A stretch of DNA of 25,437 nucleotides from CAZJFC01 sp964545245. Lineage in GTDB: Bacteria; Pseudomonadota; Alphaproteobacteria; Rickettsiales; 21-14-0-20-44-7. The DNA lies in assembly GCA_964545245.1 (NCBI GenBank), contig CAZJFC010000028.1, positions 1-25,437 of the forward strand, given 5' to 3'. The position numbers and the translations under genes were made by a program. The notes under the pieces are model-generated. The model did not search any database and had not been told where the DNA came from. It saw nothing but the letters and a program-made list of their open reading frames with translations. Each line of letters begins with the position of its first letter. Position 1 is the first letter of the stretch. Positions 16,727 through 23,052 of the stretch are shown one piece after another.

Positions 16727-18952
16727 TCAACTCGGCAGCACAAGCTCCGAGCCTTTATCCGGCTTGCGGTTATTATCAACAACAAGGTTGTTGTTCCTGA
16801 TACTGCTATCAGCCAGCGCCGCGTTATCTTCCTTAATTTTCACACCGGATCCCTCAAGGCTGTTCGTGACTTCGTTCATTGCCATGAATTGTTTAAAATC
16901 CTTATGCTGCATTGCCGCCGTCATGACTTCCGGATTATCAATAGCCTCGATGAACTTCGCGCGGGTTTCGCCGCCGACTTTACCATCAACCCCAATCCCG
17001 GTAGCTTTCTGGAAGGCGACAACCGCCGCCTCGGTTTTTGGCCCATAATACCCAAGCTCCGAATCCCTGATATCCGTCAGGTCGATATCATAACTTTTGA
17101 AAAACCCTTGCACCGCCGCAGCTTCCTCGGTGCGTTTGGTTCCGGCGCGCTTCCTGTCGAGCACAAGCCTTGTTTCGGCAAGGGTTTCCTTGATATCAAG
17201 GTCTTTACCGCAATATTTAATGGTTAGCTCCGCGTCATCACTCTTATCCGCAGGCTTCACTTCCGCATTCATTTTTGCCAGAATAACCACAGGGGCTTTG
17301 CTGACCATTTGCTCCACCTTATCCTGAGGTGGCACAGCTGGCGGAACTTGCCCTGCGTCAGCCAACTGGGTCTCCGGGGTCGCTGGTTGCCCAACCGGCT
17401 CCGTGGCAGGCTGAACCGGAGCATTTGCGGCCAATATTATTTCTTTTTCATCAGGAACAGGTTCTGTTTCAGGCGGCAATTGAATATCCTCAGGTAGCGG
17501 AACCATAGGAGTAGCGTTCTCAGCAACAAGCGGCGGCGGTTCGCTTGCCGCCTGCACAGGGGCACCCGCCGGGTCAGTAAAAGGGATGCCAATTGACTTT
17601 GGCGATAAATCCATCTCCGCCATCGCCAGACGTTCTTCCGCTGTATAATCAACTTTAATATTCGGAACTACATAAGACCCTGATAAAGCTCTATTAATTT
17701 CATCGTTCCGCGCCAGAAGGGCCTCTAGATTAACCTCATCAGCCGCATTCCCCGGCAGGAATTCGTTATTATCCCTGCTTAAGGAAGCCTCAGCAAGCTG
17801 CCCGGTTTCAATATTAACAGATAAATTACCTTGGTTAGTCTGGACTGCGTCCTGATATAAAGATATTTTATCCAGGCTTGCCCATAATTGCGTATCATCA
17901 CGCCTGAAATTCAGGTCCACCGCCCCGCGGGAAACTTCGGCGACCATATTGTTGCTCCAGTGCCTGCCGAGAAACTTGGCGGCCTCGGCATAATCACCGG
18001 TAGCTATATGGCCTTCTATGGTGCGGCGGTTTCTCAGGCCCGCCTCGAAGCCGGTTCCCCTGTTTCTATATTCCATTAACTTTGCAGGGATCTGTGCATG
18101 TCTGGAGTCATTATCCGCAACCACCCCCCTGATGCCATCCCCGATACTTTCCTCTTTCATATTATAAACAAAAGAGCAAACAGCCGCCTGAACCTTGCCG
18201 GAAGCTTTTGTAAGGTCAACATTTACCTGCTTGCCATTATAGGCAGCCGTGCCTGAAAATATCTCTTTCGCTACATCCAGCTTTTCTTCAATTTTATATT
18301 GCAGCAGGGCATATGCTTCCTTAGGGGAAAGGCTGTTCCCCCTATTTAATTTTTTACTATAATCCAGCTTACCGAAATCTACCTCAACTCCATTATGCTC
18401 AATCTTTACCCCCCGATTGATAAGGGTGCGGAGGTTCATATATTCTTCATTGCCGGTTTTGGGGTTTTCAGCCACTACCCCGGTAACACCATAACCCACA
18501 GTAAGAGCTCCCGCGGGGCAAACATAAGGCGCTCCGTAATATCTTTCCATCAGCATCTGCGTCTTTTCAAATGCGTTAGGGTTCCCAAATTGGCCGGGTT
18601 GATAATTATCGACACTGAAATCATCAAAATTAAAATCAGCGAAGAACTGCTCCCTTATCCCTTCCAGCGCCTTATCTCCCCTCGGTGTCGGGCTTAAATT
18701 AGCTTTCTGGACGCCACCACCATTATCCTTTTCTCGCGGCGACGAACTGCTTGAGGCTCTTTTTCTTGCCTTCGGCTTATCATCGTCATCATTACCACGG
18801 TTACGTGAGCGGGAAGGAGCAGATTTCTTTGGTTCATCCTTTTTTGGCTCATCCTCAGCGCCGCGCACGGGTATATACGAAGAACTGCCGTCCTTATTTT
18901 TCACAAGCTTAAGCTTGATTGTCTCTTCCCCGGTATATCTTACATTACTCAT
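16727..18952 (-). CDS. Large GH24 lysozyme with peptidoglycan-binding domain
   Basis: A 741-residue protein. Residues 30-90 are low-complexity, charged and serine-rich. Residues about 125-345 are a GH24 phage-type lysozyme: Glu136, Cys145 and Thr151 sit at the E-9-C/D-6-T spacing in MERYYGAPYVCPAGALTVGYG, and RNRGTGFEAGLRNRRTIE matches the family's closing motif. Residues 455-560 are a Pro/Ala/Glu-rich linker. Residues about 605-672 form a PG_binding_1-like domain with GYYGPKTEAAVVAFQKATGIGVDGKVGGETRAKF. It should cleave and bind peptidoglycan. No signal peptide is present. It lies opposite to trmD and rplS, splitting them. Together with the 631-residue gene it forms a pair of unusual long lysozymes without phage neighbours. 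An endogenous or secreted role (division, predation, competition) is conjecture. Confidence 0.85.
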   Translation of the reverse strand: MSNVRYTGEETIKLKLVKNKDGSSSYIPVRGAEDEPKKDEPKKSAPSRSRNRGNDDDDKPKARKRASSSSSPREKDNGGGVQKANLSPTPRGDKALEGIREQFFADFNFDDFSVDNYQPGQFGNPNAFEKTQMLMERYYGAPYVCPAGALTVGYGVTGVVAENPKTGNEEYMNLRTLINRGVKIEHNGVEVDFGKLDYSKKLNRGNSLSPKEAYALLQYKIEEKLDVAKEIFSGTAAYNGKQVNVDLTKASGKVQAAVCSFVYNMKEESIGDGIRGVVADNDSRHAQIPAKLMEYRNRGTGFEAGLRNRRTIEGHIATGDYAEAAKFLGRHWSNNMVAEVSRGAVDLNFRRDDTQLWASLDKISLYQDAVQTNQGNLSVNIETGQLAEASLSRDNNEFLPGNAADEVNLEALLARNDEINRALSGSYVVPNIKVDYTAEERLAMAEMDLSPKSIGIPFTDPAGAPVQAASEPPPLVAENATPMVPLPEDIQLPPETEPVPDEKEIILAANAPVQPATEPVGQPATPETQLADAGQVPPAVPPQDKVEQMVSKAPVVILAKMNAEVKPADKSDDAELTIKYCGKDLDIKETLAETRLVLDRKRAGTKRTEEAAAVQGFFKSYDIDLTDIRDSELGYYGPKTEAAVVAFQKATGIGVDGKVGGETRAKFIEAIDNPEVMTAAMQHKDFKQFMAMNEVTNSLEGSGVKIKEDNAALADSSIRNNNLVVDNNRKPDKGSELVLPS

Positions 18953-19098
18953 AAAGCTGCGCTATTTACCCATTCCCCAATAGATTACTAGGATAAAGTT
19001 TCATTTTCGTTACAAATTGCGAAAAATCTTTAATATGTGTACAAAAAGTGATAACTTTAGTCAACACTATAAGCCAATAAATACTATTGCAATTACCC

Positions 19099-19122
19099 TT
19101 GCGTTTTGATAGAGATACGCAA
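19099..19122 (+). promoter_or_regulatory. Small hairpin in the rplS leader
   Basis: TTGCGT and ACGCAA (6 bp, 12-base loop) lie just before the rplS Shine-Dalgarno. Because the opposite-strand gene cuts rplS off from trmD, rplS must have its own promoter in 18953-19140; I could not fix its position. The hairpin may be chance. Confidence 0.25.
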
Positions 19123-19140
19123 CAAAATTCGGAGAGAACA

Positions 19141-19551
19141 ATGAATATTTTACAAAAATTTGAGCAAAAACAAATAGCTAGCCTCACAGAAGGCAAAAAA
19201 ATCCCCGCTTTTAAAGCCGGTGACACCGTAAAAGTCAGCGTCCGCATCACTGAAGGCGCGAACAGCCGCGTTCAGGCGTTTGAAGGCGTTTGCATCGCCC
19301 GCAGCAATAAAGGCCTGCAATCGAACTTCACAGTGCGCAAAATCAGCAACGGCGAAGGCGTAGAGCGTGTATTCCCGCTTTATTCCCCGATCCTTGACTC
19401 CATCAAGGTCATCCGCATCGGCGACGTGCGCCGCGCGAAACTCTATTACATGCGTGGCCTGACCGGCAAACGCGCCCGTATCCGCGAGAAGATCGAAGCA
19501 GTTGCCCCAACCGCTGCCGCTCCCGAAGCCCCGCAGGGTTCAGTGGCCTAG
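19141..19551 (+). CDS. rplS: 50S ribosomal protein L19
   Basis: A 136-residue protein of the large ribosomal subunit located near the 30S interface. The N terminus MNILQKFEQKQIASLTEGKKI, the block GDTVKVSVRITEG, the central QAFEGVCIARSNKGLQSNFTVRK and the C-terminal RRAKLYYMRGLTGKRARIREK are all typical. A strong GGAGAG ribosome binding site ends 4 bases before the ATG at 19141; an in-frame upstream ATG at 19087 would add 18 untypical residues and is rejected. The Ala/Pro-rich tail after the conserved part is common in alphaproteobacteria. The gene is followed within 2 bases by the first four-helix-bundle insert. Confidence 0.97.
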   Translation: MNILQKFEQKQIASLTEGKKIPAFKAGDTVKVSVRITEGANSRVQAFEGVCIARSNKGLQSNFTVRKISNGEGVERVFPLYSPILDSIKVIRIGDVRRAKLYYMRGLTGKRARIREKIEAVAPTAAAPEAPQGSVA

Positions 19552-19553
19552 CA

Positions 19554-19588
19554 GGTTGCTGGTTTTTGGTTGCGTGGTTACATGGTTT
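19554..19588. repeat. Left GGTT-heptamer array of insert 1
   Basis: Consecutive units GGTTGCT, GGTTTTT, GGTTGCG, TGGTTACA, TGGTTT run from 2 bases after the rplS stop to 2 bases before the ATG of the four-helix-bundle gene. Its reverse complement reads as AACCA-type units, like the array at 19937-19989. Confidence 0.75.
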
Positions 19589-19590
19589 CA

Positions 19591-19947
19591 ATGTCCAGAG
19601 GGTATGAAGATTTAGAGGTATGGCAATTTGCCAAAAACCTTGCGGTAAAGATTTATGCCGTTACTGATAAATTCCCTACCCGCGAACAATTCGGCATCAG
19701 CGCCCAGATAAGGAAATCCGCCGTTTCTATCCCCTCTAACATAGCTGAAGGCTCGGTTAAGGAAAGCAAGGCAGATTTTGGCAGGTTCCTGCTCATATCC
19801 ATGGGTTCAACCGCGGAACTGAAAACCCAGCTAATCATCGCAAAAGAAACTGGAATTCTGCCGGAGAAACACTATATAACCTTAATAGACGAGATTAACA
19901 GGATAGCAAAAATGCTAAAATCACTAAAATCCTCCCTAACCAGGTAA
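19591..19947 (+). CDS. Four-helix-bundle protein (S23 / 23S rRNA IVS family)
   Basis: A 118-residue protein of the family first found in intervening sequences of 23S rRNA genes; members form small four-helix bundles that oligomerise, and their function is unknown. The start EDLEVWQFAKNLAVKIY and the signature AVSIPSNIAEGSVK are diagnostic, and the rest is amphipathic helix. I chose the ATG at 19591, which gives MSRGYEDLEVW; ATG 19582 and TTG 19570 are in frame but lie inside the left repeat. The TAA stop at 19945-19947 is part of the right repeat. Its closest relative in the window is the protein at 21369, with a shared core but clearly diverged. It sits in the translated direction of the rplS-leuC operon. 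Confidence 0.88.
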   Translation: MSRGYEDLEVWQFAKNLAVKIYAVTDKFPTREQFGISAQIRKSAVSIPSNIAEGSVKESKADFGRFLLISMGSTAELKTQLIIAKETGILPEKHYITLIDEINRIAKMLKSLKSSLTR

Positions 19948-19989
19948 CCACGTAACCAGCAACCATGTAACCCCTAAACCATGCAACCC
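19937..19989. repeat. Right AACC array of insert 1, running into the leuC start
   Basis: Units TAACCAGG, TAACCACG, TAACCAGC, AACCATG, TAACCCC, TAAACCATG, CAACCC follow each other at 7-9 base steps. They contain the stop codon of the four-helix-bundle gene and, in the unit AACCATGCAACC, the start codon of leuC. The array is the inverted counterpart of 19554-19588. Confidence 0.75.
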
Positions 19990-21369
19990 AAAACCCTATA
20001 CGATAAAATCTACGAATCCCATCTTGTCGATGAGAACCTGATATATATCGACCGCCACCTAGTGCATGAAGTAACCTCTCCACAGGCGTTTGAAGGCTTA
20101 CGCGTGTCAGGCCGCAAGCCCCGCCGCCCGGATGCGACCCTCGCCGTAGCCGACCACAACGTCCCCACCGAAGGCCGCAAAACCGGCATCAAGGACGAAG
20201 TCGCCCGCATTCAGGTGCAAACCCTCGAAGACAACTGCAACGAATTCGGCATCCAATACTTCACCCTCCTCGACCCGCGCCAGGGCATCGTCCACATAGT
20301 CGGCCCCGAACAGGGCATGACCCAGCCGGGCATGACCATCGTCTGCGGCGACAGCCACACCTCCACTCACGGCGCTTTCGGCGCATTAGCCTTCGGCATC
20401 GGCACATCCGAGGTGGAACACGTCCTCGCCACCCAGACCCTCGTGCAGAGCAAGGCCAAAAACATGCGCATCACCGTTGACGGCAAGCTCGGCTACGGCG
20501 CAACCGCGAAAGACATCGTCCTCGCCATCATCGGCAAGATAGGCACCGCAGGCGGCACCGGCTACGTCATGGAATACGCAGGCTCCGCCATCCGCGAGCT
20601 TTCCATGGAAGGCCGCATGACCGTGTGCAATATGTCCATCGAAGCAGGCGCGCGCGCCGGACTCATCGCCCCCGATGAAAAAACATGGAATTACATCAAA
20701 GGCCGCCCAATGGCCCCAAAAAAGGCAGATTTCGACAAAGCCGTCGAATACTGGAAAACCCTCTACAGCGACCCGGACGCAAAATTCGACGTTGAAGTCA
20801 CCCTCAAAGCCGAAGACATCGCCCCGCAGGTAACATGGGGAACCAGCCCGCAGGACGTCGCCCCGATAACCGGCAACGTGCCATTGCTGGAGGATTTCGA
20901 GGACGAAAACCGCCGCGCCGCCGTTAAGCGCTCCCTCGAATATATGGGCCTCACCCCCGGCGAAAAACTCACCGATGTAAAAATCGACCGCGTATTCATC
21001 GGCTCCTGCACCAATGGCCGCATCGAGGATTTGCGCGAAGCCGCAAAAATCGCCGAAGGCAAAAAAGTCGCCGCCCACGTTGAAGCTTGGGTCGTTCCCG
21101 GCTCCGGCCTCGTGCGCGAACAGGCAGAAAGCGAAGGACTCGACAAAATCTTCCTCGAAGCCGGTTTCCAATGGCGCGAACCGGGCTGCTCGATGTGCCT
21201 CGCCATGAACGCCGACAAACTCAAAAACGGCGAGCGCTGCGCCAGCACCTCCAACCGCAACTTCGAAGGCCGCCAAGGCCGCGGCGGACGCACCCACCTA
21301 CTTTCACCTGCAATGGCAACTGCTGCCGCAATCAAAGGCACACTGGCCGATGTAAGGGAGTTTATCTGA
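19981..21369 (+). CDS. leuC: 3-isopropylmalate dehydratase, large subunit
   Basis: A 462-residue aconitase-family protein that, with LeuD, isomerises 2- to 3-isopropylmalate in leucine synthesis. The [4Fe-4S] cysteines are Cys343 (GSCTNGR), Cys403 and Cys406 (GCSMC), matching the E. coli spacing. VADHNVPT, CGDSHTSTHGAFGALAFGIGTSEVEHVLA and the C-terminal NRNFEGRQGRGGRTHLLSP are conserved. The N terminus MQPKTLYDKI fixes the start at 19981. That ATG lies within the right-hand repeat of the preceding insert and has no Shine-Dalgarno, so initiation may depend on coupling to the four-helix-bundle gene 33 bases upstream. Its TGA overlaps the ATG of the next insert gene (TGATG). Confidence 0.97.
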   Translation: MQPKTLYDKIYESHLVDENLIYIDRHLVHEVTSPQAFEGLRVSGRKPRRPDATLAVADHNVPTEGRKTGIKDEVARIQVQTLEDNCNEFGIQYFTLLDPRQGIVHIVGPEQGMTQPGMTIVCGDSHTSTHGAFGALAFGIGTSEVEHVLATQTLVQSKAKNMRITVDGKLGYGATAKDIVLAIIGKIGTAGGTGYVMEYAGSAIRELSMEGRMTVCNMSIEAGARAGLIAPDEKTWNYIKGRPMAPKKADFDKAVEYWKTLYSDPDAKFDVEVTLKAEDIAPQVTWGTSPQDVAPITGNVPLLEDFEDENRRAAVKRSLEYMGLTPGEKLTDVKIDRVFIGSCTNGRIEDLREAAKIAEGKKVAAHVEAWVVPGSGLVREQAESEGLDKIFLEAGFQWREPGCSMCLAMNADKLKNGERCASTSNRNFEGRQGRGGRTHLLSPAMATAAAIKGTLADVREFI

Positions 21370-21782
21370 TGGTGTTATCCGCTAACCGTTTTCCGTTATC
21401 CGACGAAACCGATAAGAGTTACAATTATCGGGAGCTTCGAGTCTGGAAAATGGGCATTGAGTTTACTAATAAAATATACCTGCTGACAAAAAATTTTCCT
21501 AAAGATGAAACTTTTGGTCTTTCATCCCAGCTAAAAAGAGCAGCAGTATCCATTCCTTCAAATATAGCCGAAGGCAGCGTTAAAAGATCAAACAAGGATT
21601 TTGCGCGTTTTCTTCAAATTGCCTATGGCTCCATTGCTGAAATAGACACTCAATTAACTATCGCCGAATACCAAAATTTTGTGGATAAAAAAACTGCAAC
21701 CGAATTATACAATGATTTGGCCAGCCTCCGAAAAATGTTAAACGGCCTCCGCAAATCCCTAGGTAAATCGGATAACGGATAA
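21369..21782 (+). CDS. Four-helix-bundle protein (S23 / 23S rRNA IVS family)
   Basis: A 137-residue member of the same family as the protein at 19591, recognised by YRELRVWKMGIEFTNKIY, FGLSSQLKRAAVSIPSNIAEGSVK and the helical C-terminal half. Translation most likely starts at the ATG overlapping the leuC stop (TGATG), a classical coupled start. The first dozen residues (VLSANRFPLSD) are then encoded by the left heptamer array, and the TAA stop is supplied by the right array. A much longer in-frame reading back into leuC (to 21087) is arginine-rich out-of-frame leuC and is rejected. Function unknown; the identity of the conserved core with the first copy is high only around the IPSNIAEGSVK motif, so they are old paralogs or separate arrivals, not a recent duplication. 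Confidence 0.87.
   Translation: MVLSANRFPLSDETDKSYNYRELRVWKMGIEFTNKIYLLTKNFPKDETFGLSSQLKRAAVSIPSNIAEGSVKRSNKDFARFLQIAYGSIAEIDTQLTIAEYQNFVDKKTATELYNDLASLRKMLNGLRKSLGKSDNG
21374..21401. repeat. Left heptamer array of insert 2
   Basis: Four exact 7-base units: GTTATCC, GCTAACC, GTTTTCC, GTTATCC. They code for the N terminus of the four-helix-bundle protein. The reverse complement reads GGATAAC, GGAAAAC, GGTTAGC, GGATAAC, matching the right array. Confidence 0.85.
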
Positions 21783-21811
21783 CGGATAACGGATAACGGA
21801 AAACGAAAAAC
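21770..21811. repeat. Right heptamer array of insert 2, up to leuD
   Basis: Four perfect GGATAAC units (21770-21797), then GGAAAAC and the degenerate GAAAAAC; one base later is the leuD ATG. The second unit supplies the stop codon of the four-helix-bundle gene. It is inverted relative to 21374-21401, so transcripts could pair the two arms around the gene. Confidence 0.9.
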
Positions 21812-21812
21812 C

Positions 21813-22451
21813 ATGCAAAAATTCACCACATTAAAAGCAATCGCCGCACCGCTCAATATCCAGAACGTGGATACTGACATGATAATCCCCAAGCAGTTCC
21901 TCACCACCATCAAGCGCACCGGCCTGGGTGAAGGCCTGTTCTACGAAATGCGCTATGACCTCGAAGGCAAAAAGATCGAGGATTTCGTCCTCCACAAAGA
22001 TCCTTACACAAAAGCGCAAATCCTCGTTTCCGGCGATAATTTCGGCTGCGGCTCCTCGCGCGAGCACGCCCCCTGGGCGCTCAACGATTTCGGCATACGC
22101 TGCGTCATCGCCCCTTCATTCGCCGACATCTTCTATAACAACTGCTTCAAAAACGGTATGTTACCAATTGCCCTCCCGCAGGAAACCGTCGACCAGATAA
22201 TGCGCGTAGCCGAGCGCGGCGAGCAAATATCGGTTGACCTTGCCGAGCAGACAATCACTTTTGGCAACACGCTGATCCACTTCGATGTTGACGCCACAAG
22301 GAAGCACAATCTGCTCAATGGGCTGGACGATATCGGCCTAACGCTTGAAAAAGCCCCGAAAATCGATAGCTTCGAGGATACGAACAAAACCAACCTTTTC
22401 TGGCTCCACAAATATGGTACAAACCTCAGCGCATACGACACAAATTCTTAG
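21813..22451 (+). CDS. leuD: 3-isopropylmalate dehydratase, small subunit
   Basis: A 212-residue swivelling-domain partner of LeuC. NVDTDMIIPKQFL, the substrate-loop signature GDNFGCGSSREHAPWAL and PSFADIFYNNCFKNGMLPI are conserved and length is normal. The sequence before its ATG is the GGATAAC/GGAAAAC array, without a recognisable Shine-Dalgarno apart from GGA within the units; the insert has replaced whatever initiation signal joined leuD to leuC. The gene for a small zinc-finger protein starts inside its 3' end. Confidence 0.97.
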   Translation: MQKFTTLKAIAAPLNIQNVDTDMIIPKQFLTTIKRTGLGEGLFYEMRYDLEGKKIEDFVLHKDPYTKAQILVSGDNFGCGSSREHAPWALNDFGIRCVIAPSFADIFYNNCFKNGMLPIALPQETVDQIMRVAERGEQISVDLAEQTITFGNTLIHFDVDATRKHNLLNGLDDIGLTLEKAPKIDSFEDTNKTNLFWLHKYGTNLSAYDTNS

Positions 22452-22608
22452 CCACCCCGAACTGCCCGACACCTTTATTGTCGACGGCCCGCAAATCCAC
22501 TGCGACGGCGGCAACGGCGCACTCGGCCACCCGCGCGTTTACCTAGAACTTGCCGAAAACGGCGAAATCACCTGCCCATATTGCAGCAAACACTTCATCC
22601 GCAAGTAA
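22414..22608 (+). CDS. Small zinc-finger (zf-CHCC) protein
   Basis: A 64-residue protein whose core (FIVDGPQIHCDGG, GHPRVYL, CPYCSKHFI) matches the zf-CHCC/NDUFS6-like family, short zinc-binding proteins common in alphaproteobacteria and related to a mitochondrial complex I accessory subunit. The zinc ligands would be the Cys in IHCDGG, the His in GHPRV and the two Cys of CPYC. I chose the ATG at 22414, in the +1-shifted frame inside leuD (38-base overlap), because it is the only ATG close to the conserved part and gives the usual size. The bacterial role is not established. Confidence 0.8.
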   Translation: MVQTSAHTTQILSHPELPDTFIVDGPQIHCDGGNGALGHPRVYLELAENGEITCPYCSKHFIRK

Positions 22609-22632
22609 ATATTGCCCCCCAAACACAAACCT

Positions 22633-22724
22633 GTCATTCCCGCGCAGGCGGGAATCTTATCTTTTTCTTTTTACCCCCCTCTATAGCTTTTAAAGCTTAA
22701 GATTCCCGCCTGCGCGGGAATGAC
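22633..22724. repeat. Double-palindrome (REP/dRS3-like) element, copy 2
   Basis: The same 26-base arms as at 16630-16696, again perfectly inverted (22633-22658 and 22699-22724) but with a different 40-base centre containing AAAGCTTTTAAAGCTT-like sequence. It follows the zinc-finger gene and could act as its terminator. Confidence 0.85.
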
Positions 22725-22743
22725 AATAGTGAAAATAACAATA

Positions 22744-22803
22744 ACTACTTACGACCTACGACTTACAACTCCCCTAATGACCAATGACTATCAACTAATG
22801 ACT
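22744..22803. repeat. Degenerate heptamer array without a gene
   Basis: Units ACTACTT, ACGACCT, ACGACTT, ACAACTC, then after a 4-base break AATGACC, AATGACT, ATCAACT, AATGACT. The 7-base rhythm is the same as that of the arrays flanking the four-helix-bundle genes, but no such gene is enclosed. It lies between the palindromic repeat and the vapBC promoter. Confidence 0.7.
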
Positions 22804-22806
22804 CCC

Positions 22807-22842
22807 TTGACATATGCATCAATCATATGCTATCATGCATAT
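22807..22842 (+). promoter_or_regulatory. vapBC promoter with overlapping operator palindrome
   Basis: A consensus -35 TTGACA (22807-22812) and TATCAT (22831-22836) are 18 bases apart. The -10 is precisely the spacer of the perfect inverted repeat ATATGC-N6-GCATAT (22825-22842). Further ATATGC/GCATAT half-sites lie at 22811-22819 and 22849-22854. The layout fits autorepression by a VapB-VapC complex. Confidence 0.65.
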
Positions 22843-22854
22843 AATGAGGCATAT

Positions 22855-23052
22855 ATGAGAACCACGATAATACTAAACGATGAACTTGTCGCCAAAGCTT
22901 CCGAGCTAACCGGCATCAAGGAAAAAACAAAACTCATCCACAAAGCGATTGAGGAAATGATAAGGCTTGAGAACGCCAAAAGGCTTATGGCATTTGGTGG
23001 CACCGATCCAAAAGCCAGCATCGCGCCCAGACTCCGCTCAGAAAGAACATGA
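22855..23052 (+). CDS. vapB: VapB-type antitoxin
   Basis: A 65-residue protein with an N-terminal ribbon-helix-helix-like segment (MRTTIILNDELVAKASELTGIKEKTKLIHKAIEEMI) and a basic C-terminal tail that would wrap around the toxin. It should neutralise VapC and repress the operon through the palindromes just upstream. The start at 22855 is set by GAGG at 22846-22849; an upstream extension would translate the heptamer array and is rejected. It overlaps vapC by 4 bases (ATGA), the normal arrangement for this system. Confidence 0.88.
   Translation: MRTTIILNDELVAKASELTGIKEKTKLIHKAIEEMIRLENAKRLMAFGGTDPKASIAPRLRSERT

Larger units (their letters stand above)
19554..19989 (+). mobile_element. IVS-like insert 1 carrying a four-helix-bundle gene (inferred)
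   Basis: The whole rplS/leuC junction consists of a left repeat array, a four-helix-bundle gene and a right array that is the inverted form of the left. It begins 2 bases after the rplS stop and reaches the leuC start codon. That it was inserted as a unit is inferred from this layout and from a second, differently spelled insert one gene further on; no transposase or target duplication is seen. Confidence 0.45.
21369..21812 (+). mobile_element. IVS-like insert 2 carrying a four-helix-bundle gene (inferred)
   Basis: The leuC/leuD junction is filled by a GTTATCC-type array, a four-helix-bundle gene and an inverted GGATAAC-type array, with no other sequence between the leuC stop and the leuD start. 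The plan is that of insert 1 but the repeat word is different. Insertion as a unit is inferred. Confidence 0.45.

Noticed and set aside
13947..18952. Prophage lysis cassette
   Set aside because: The two lysozyme-like genes are far longer than phage endolysins, are separated by trmD, and no holin, spanin, tail or integrase gene is present.
20386..21297. Long open frame (about 300 codons) on the minus strand opposite leuC
   Set aside because: leuC is GC-rich with mostly C-ending codons, which clears stops on the other strand; the translation is a composition-driven shadow rich in Ala, Gly and Phe with no domain.
21087..21368. Extension of the second four-helix-bundle frame back into leuC
   Set aside because: The extra residues are arginine- and proline-rich out-of-frame leuC; the ATG overlapping the leuC stop is a better start.
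21770..21811. CRISPR array
   Set aside because: Units are 7 bases with no spacers and no cas genes are present.
19554..21812. Diversity-generating retroelement (Avd is a four-helix-bundle relative)
   Set aside because: No reverse transcriptase, template repeat or variable target gene is present.
19554..21812. Classical insertion sequence with terminal inverted repeats
   Set aside because: No transposase is encoded, no target duplication is visible, and the two inserts have different end sequences.
22720..22854. Upstream extension of vapB
   Set aside because: It would translate the heptamer array and the promoter/operator; the ATG at 22855 has a good Shine-Dalgarno.
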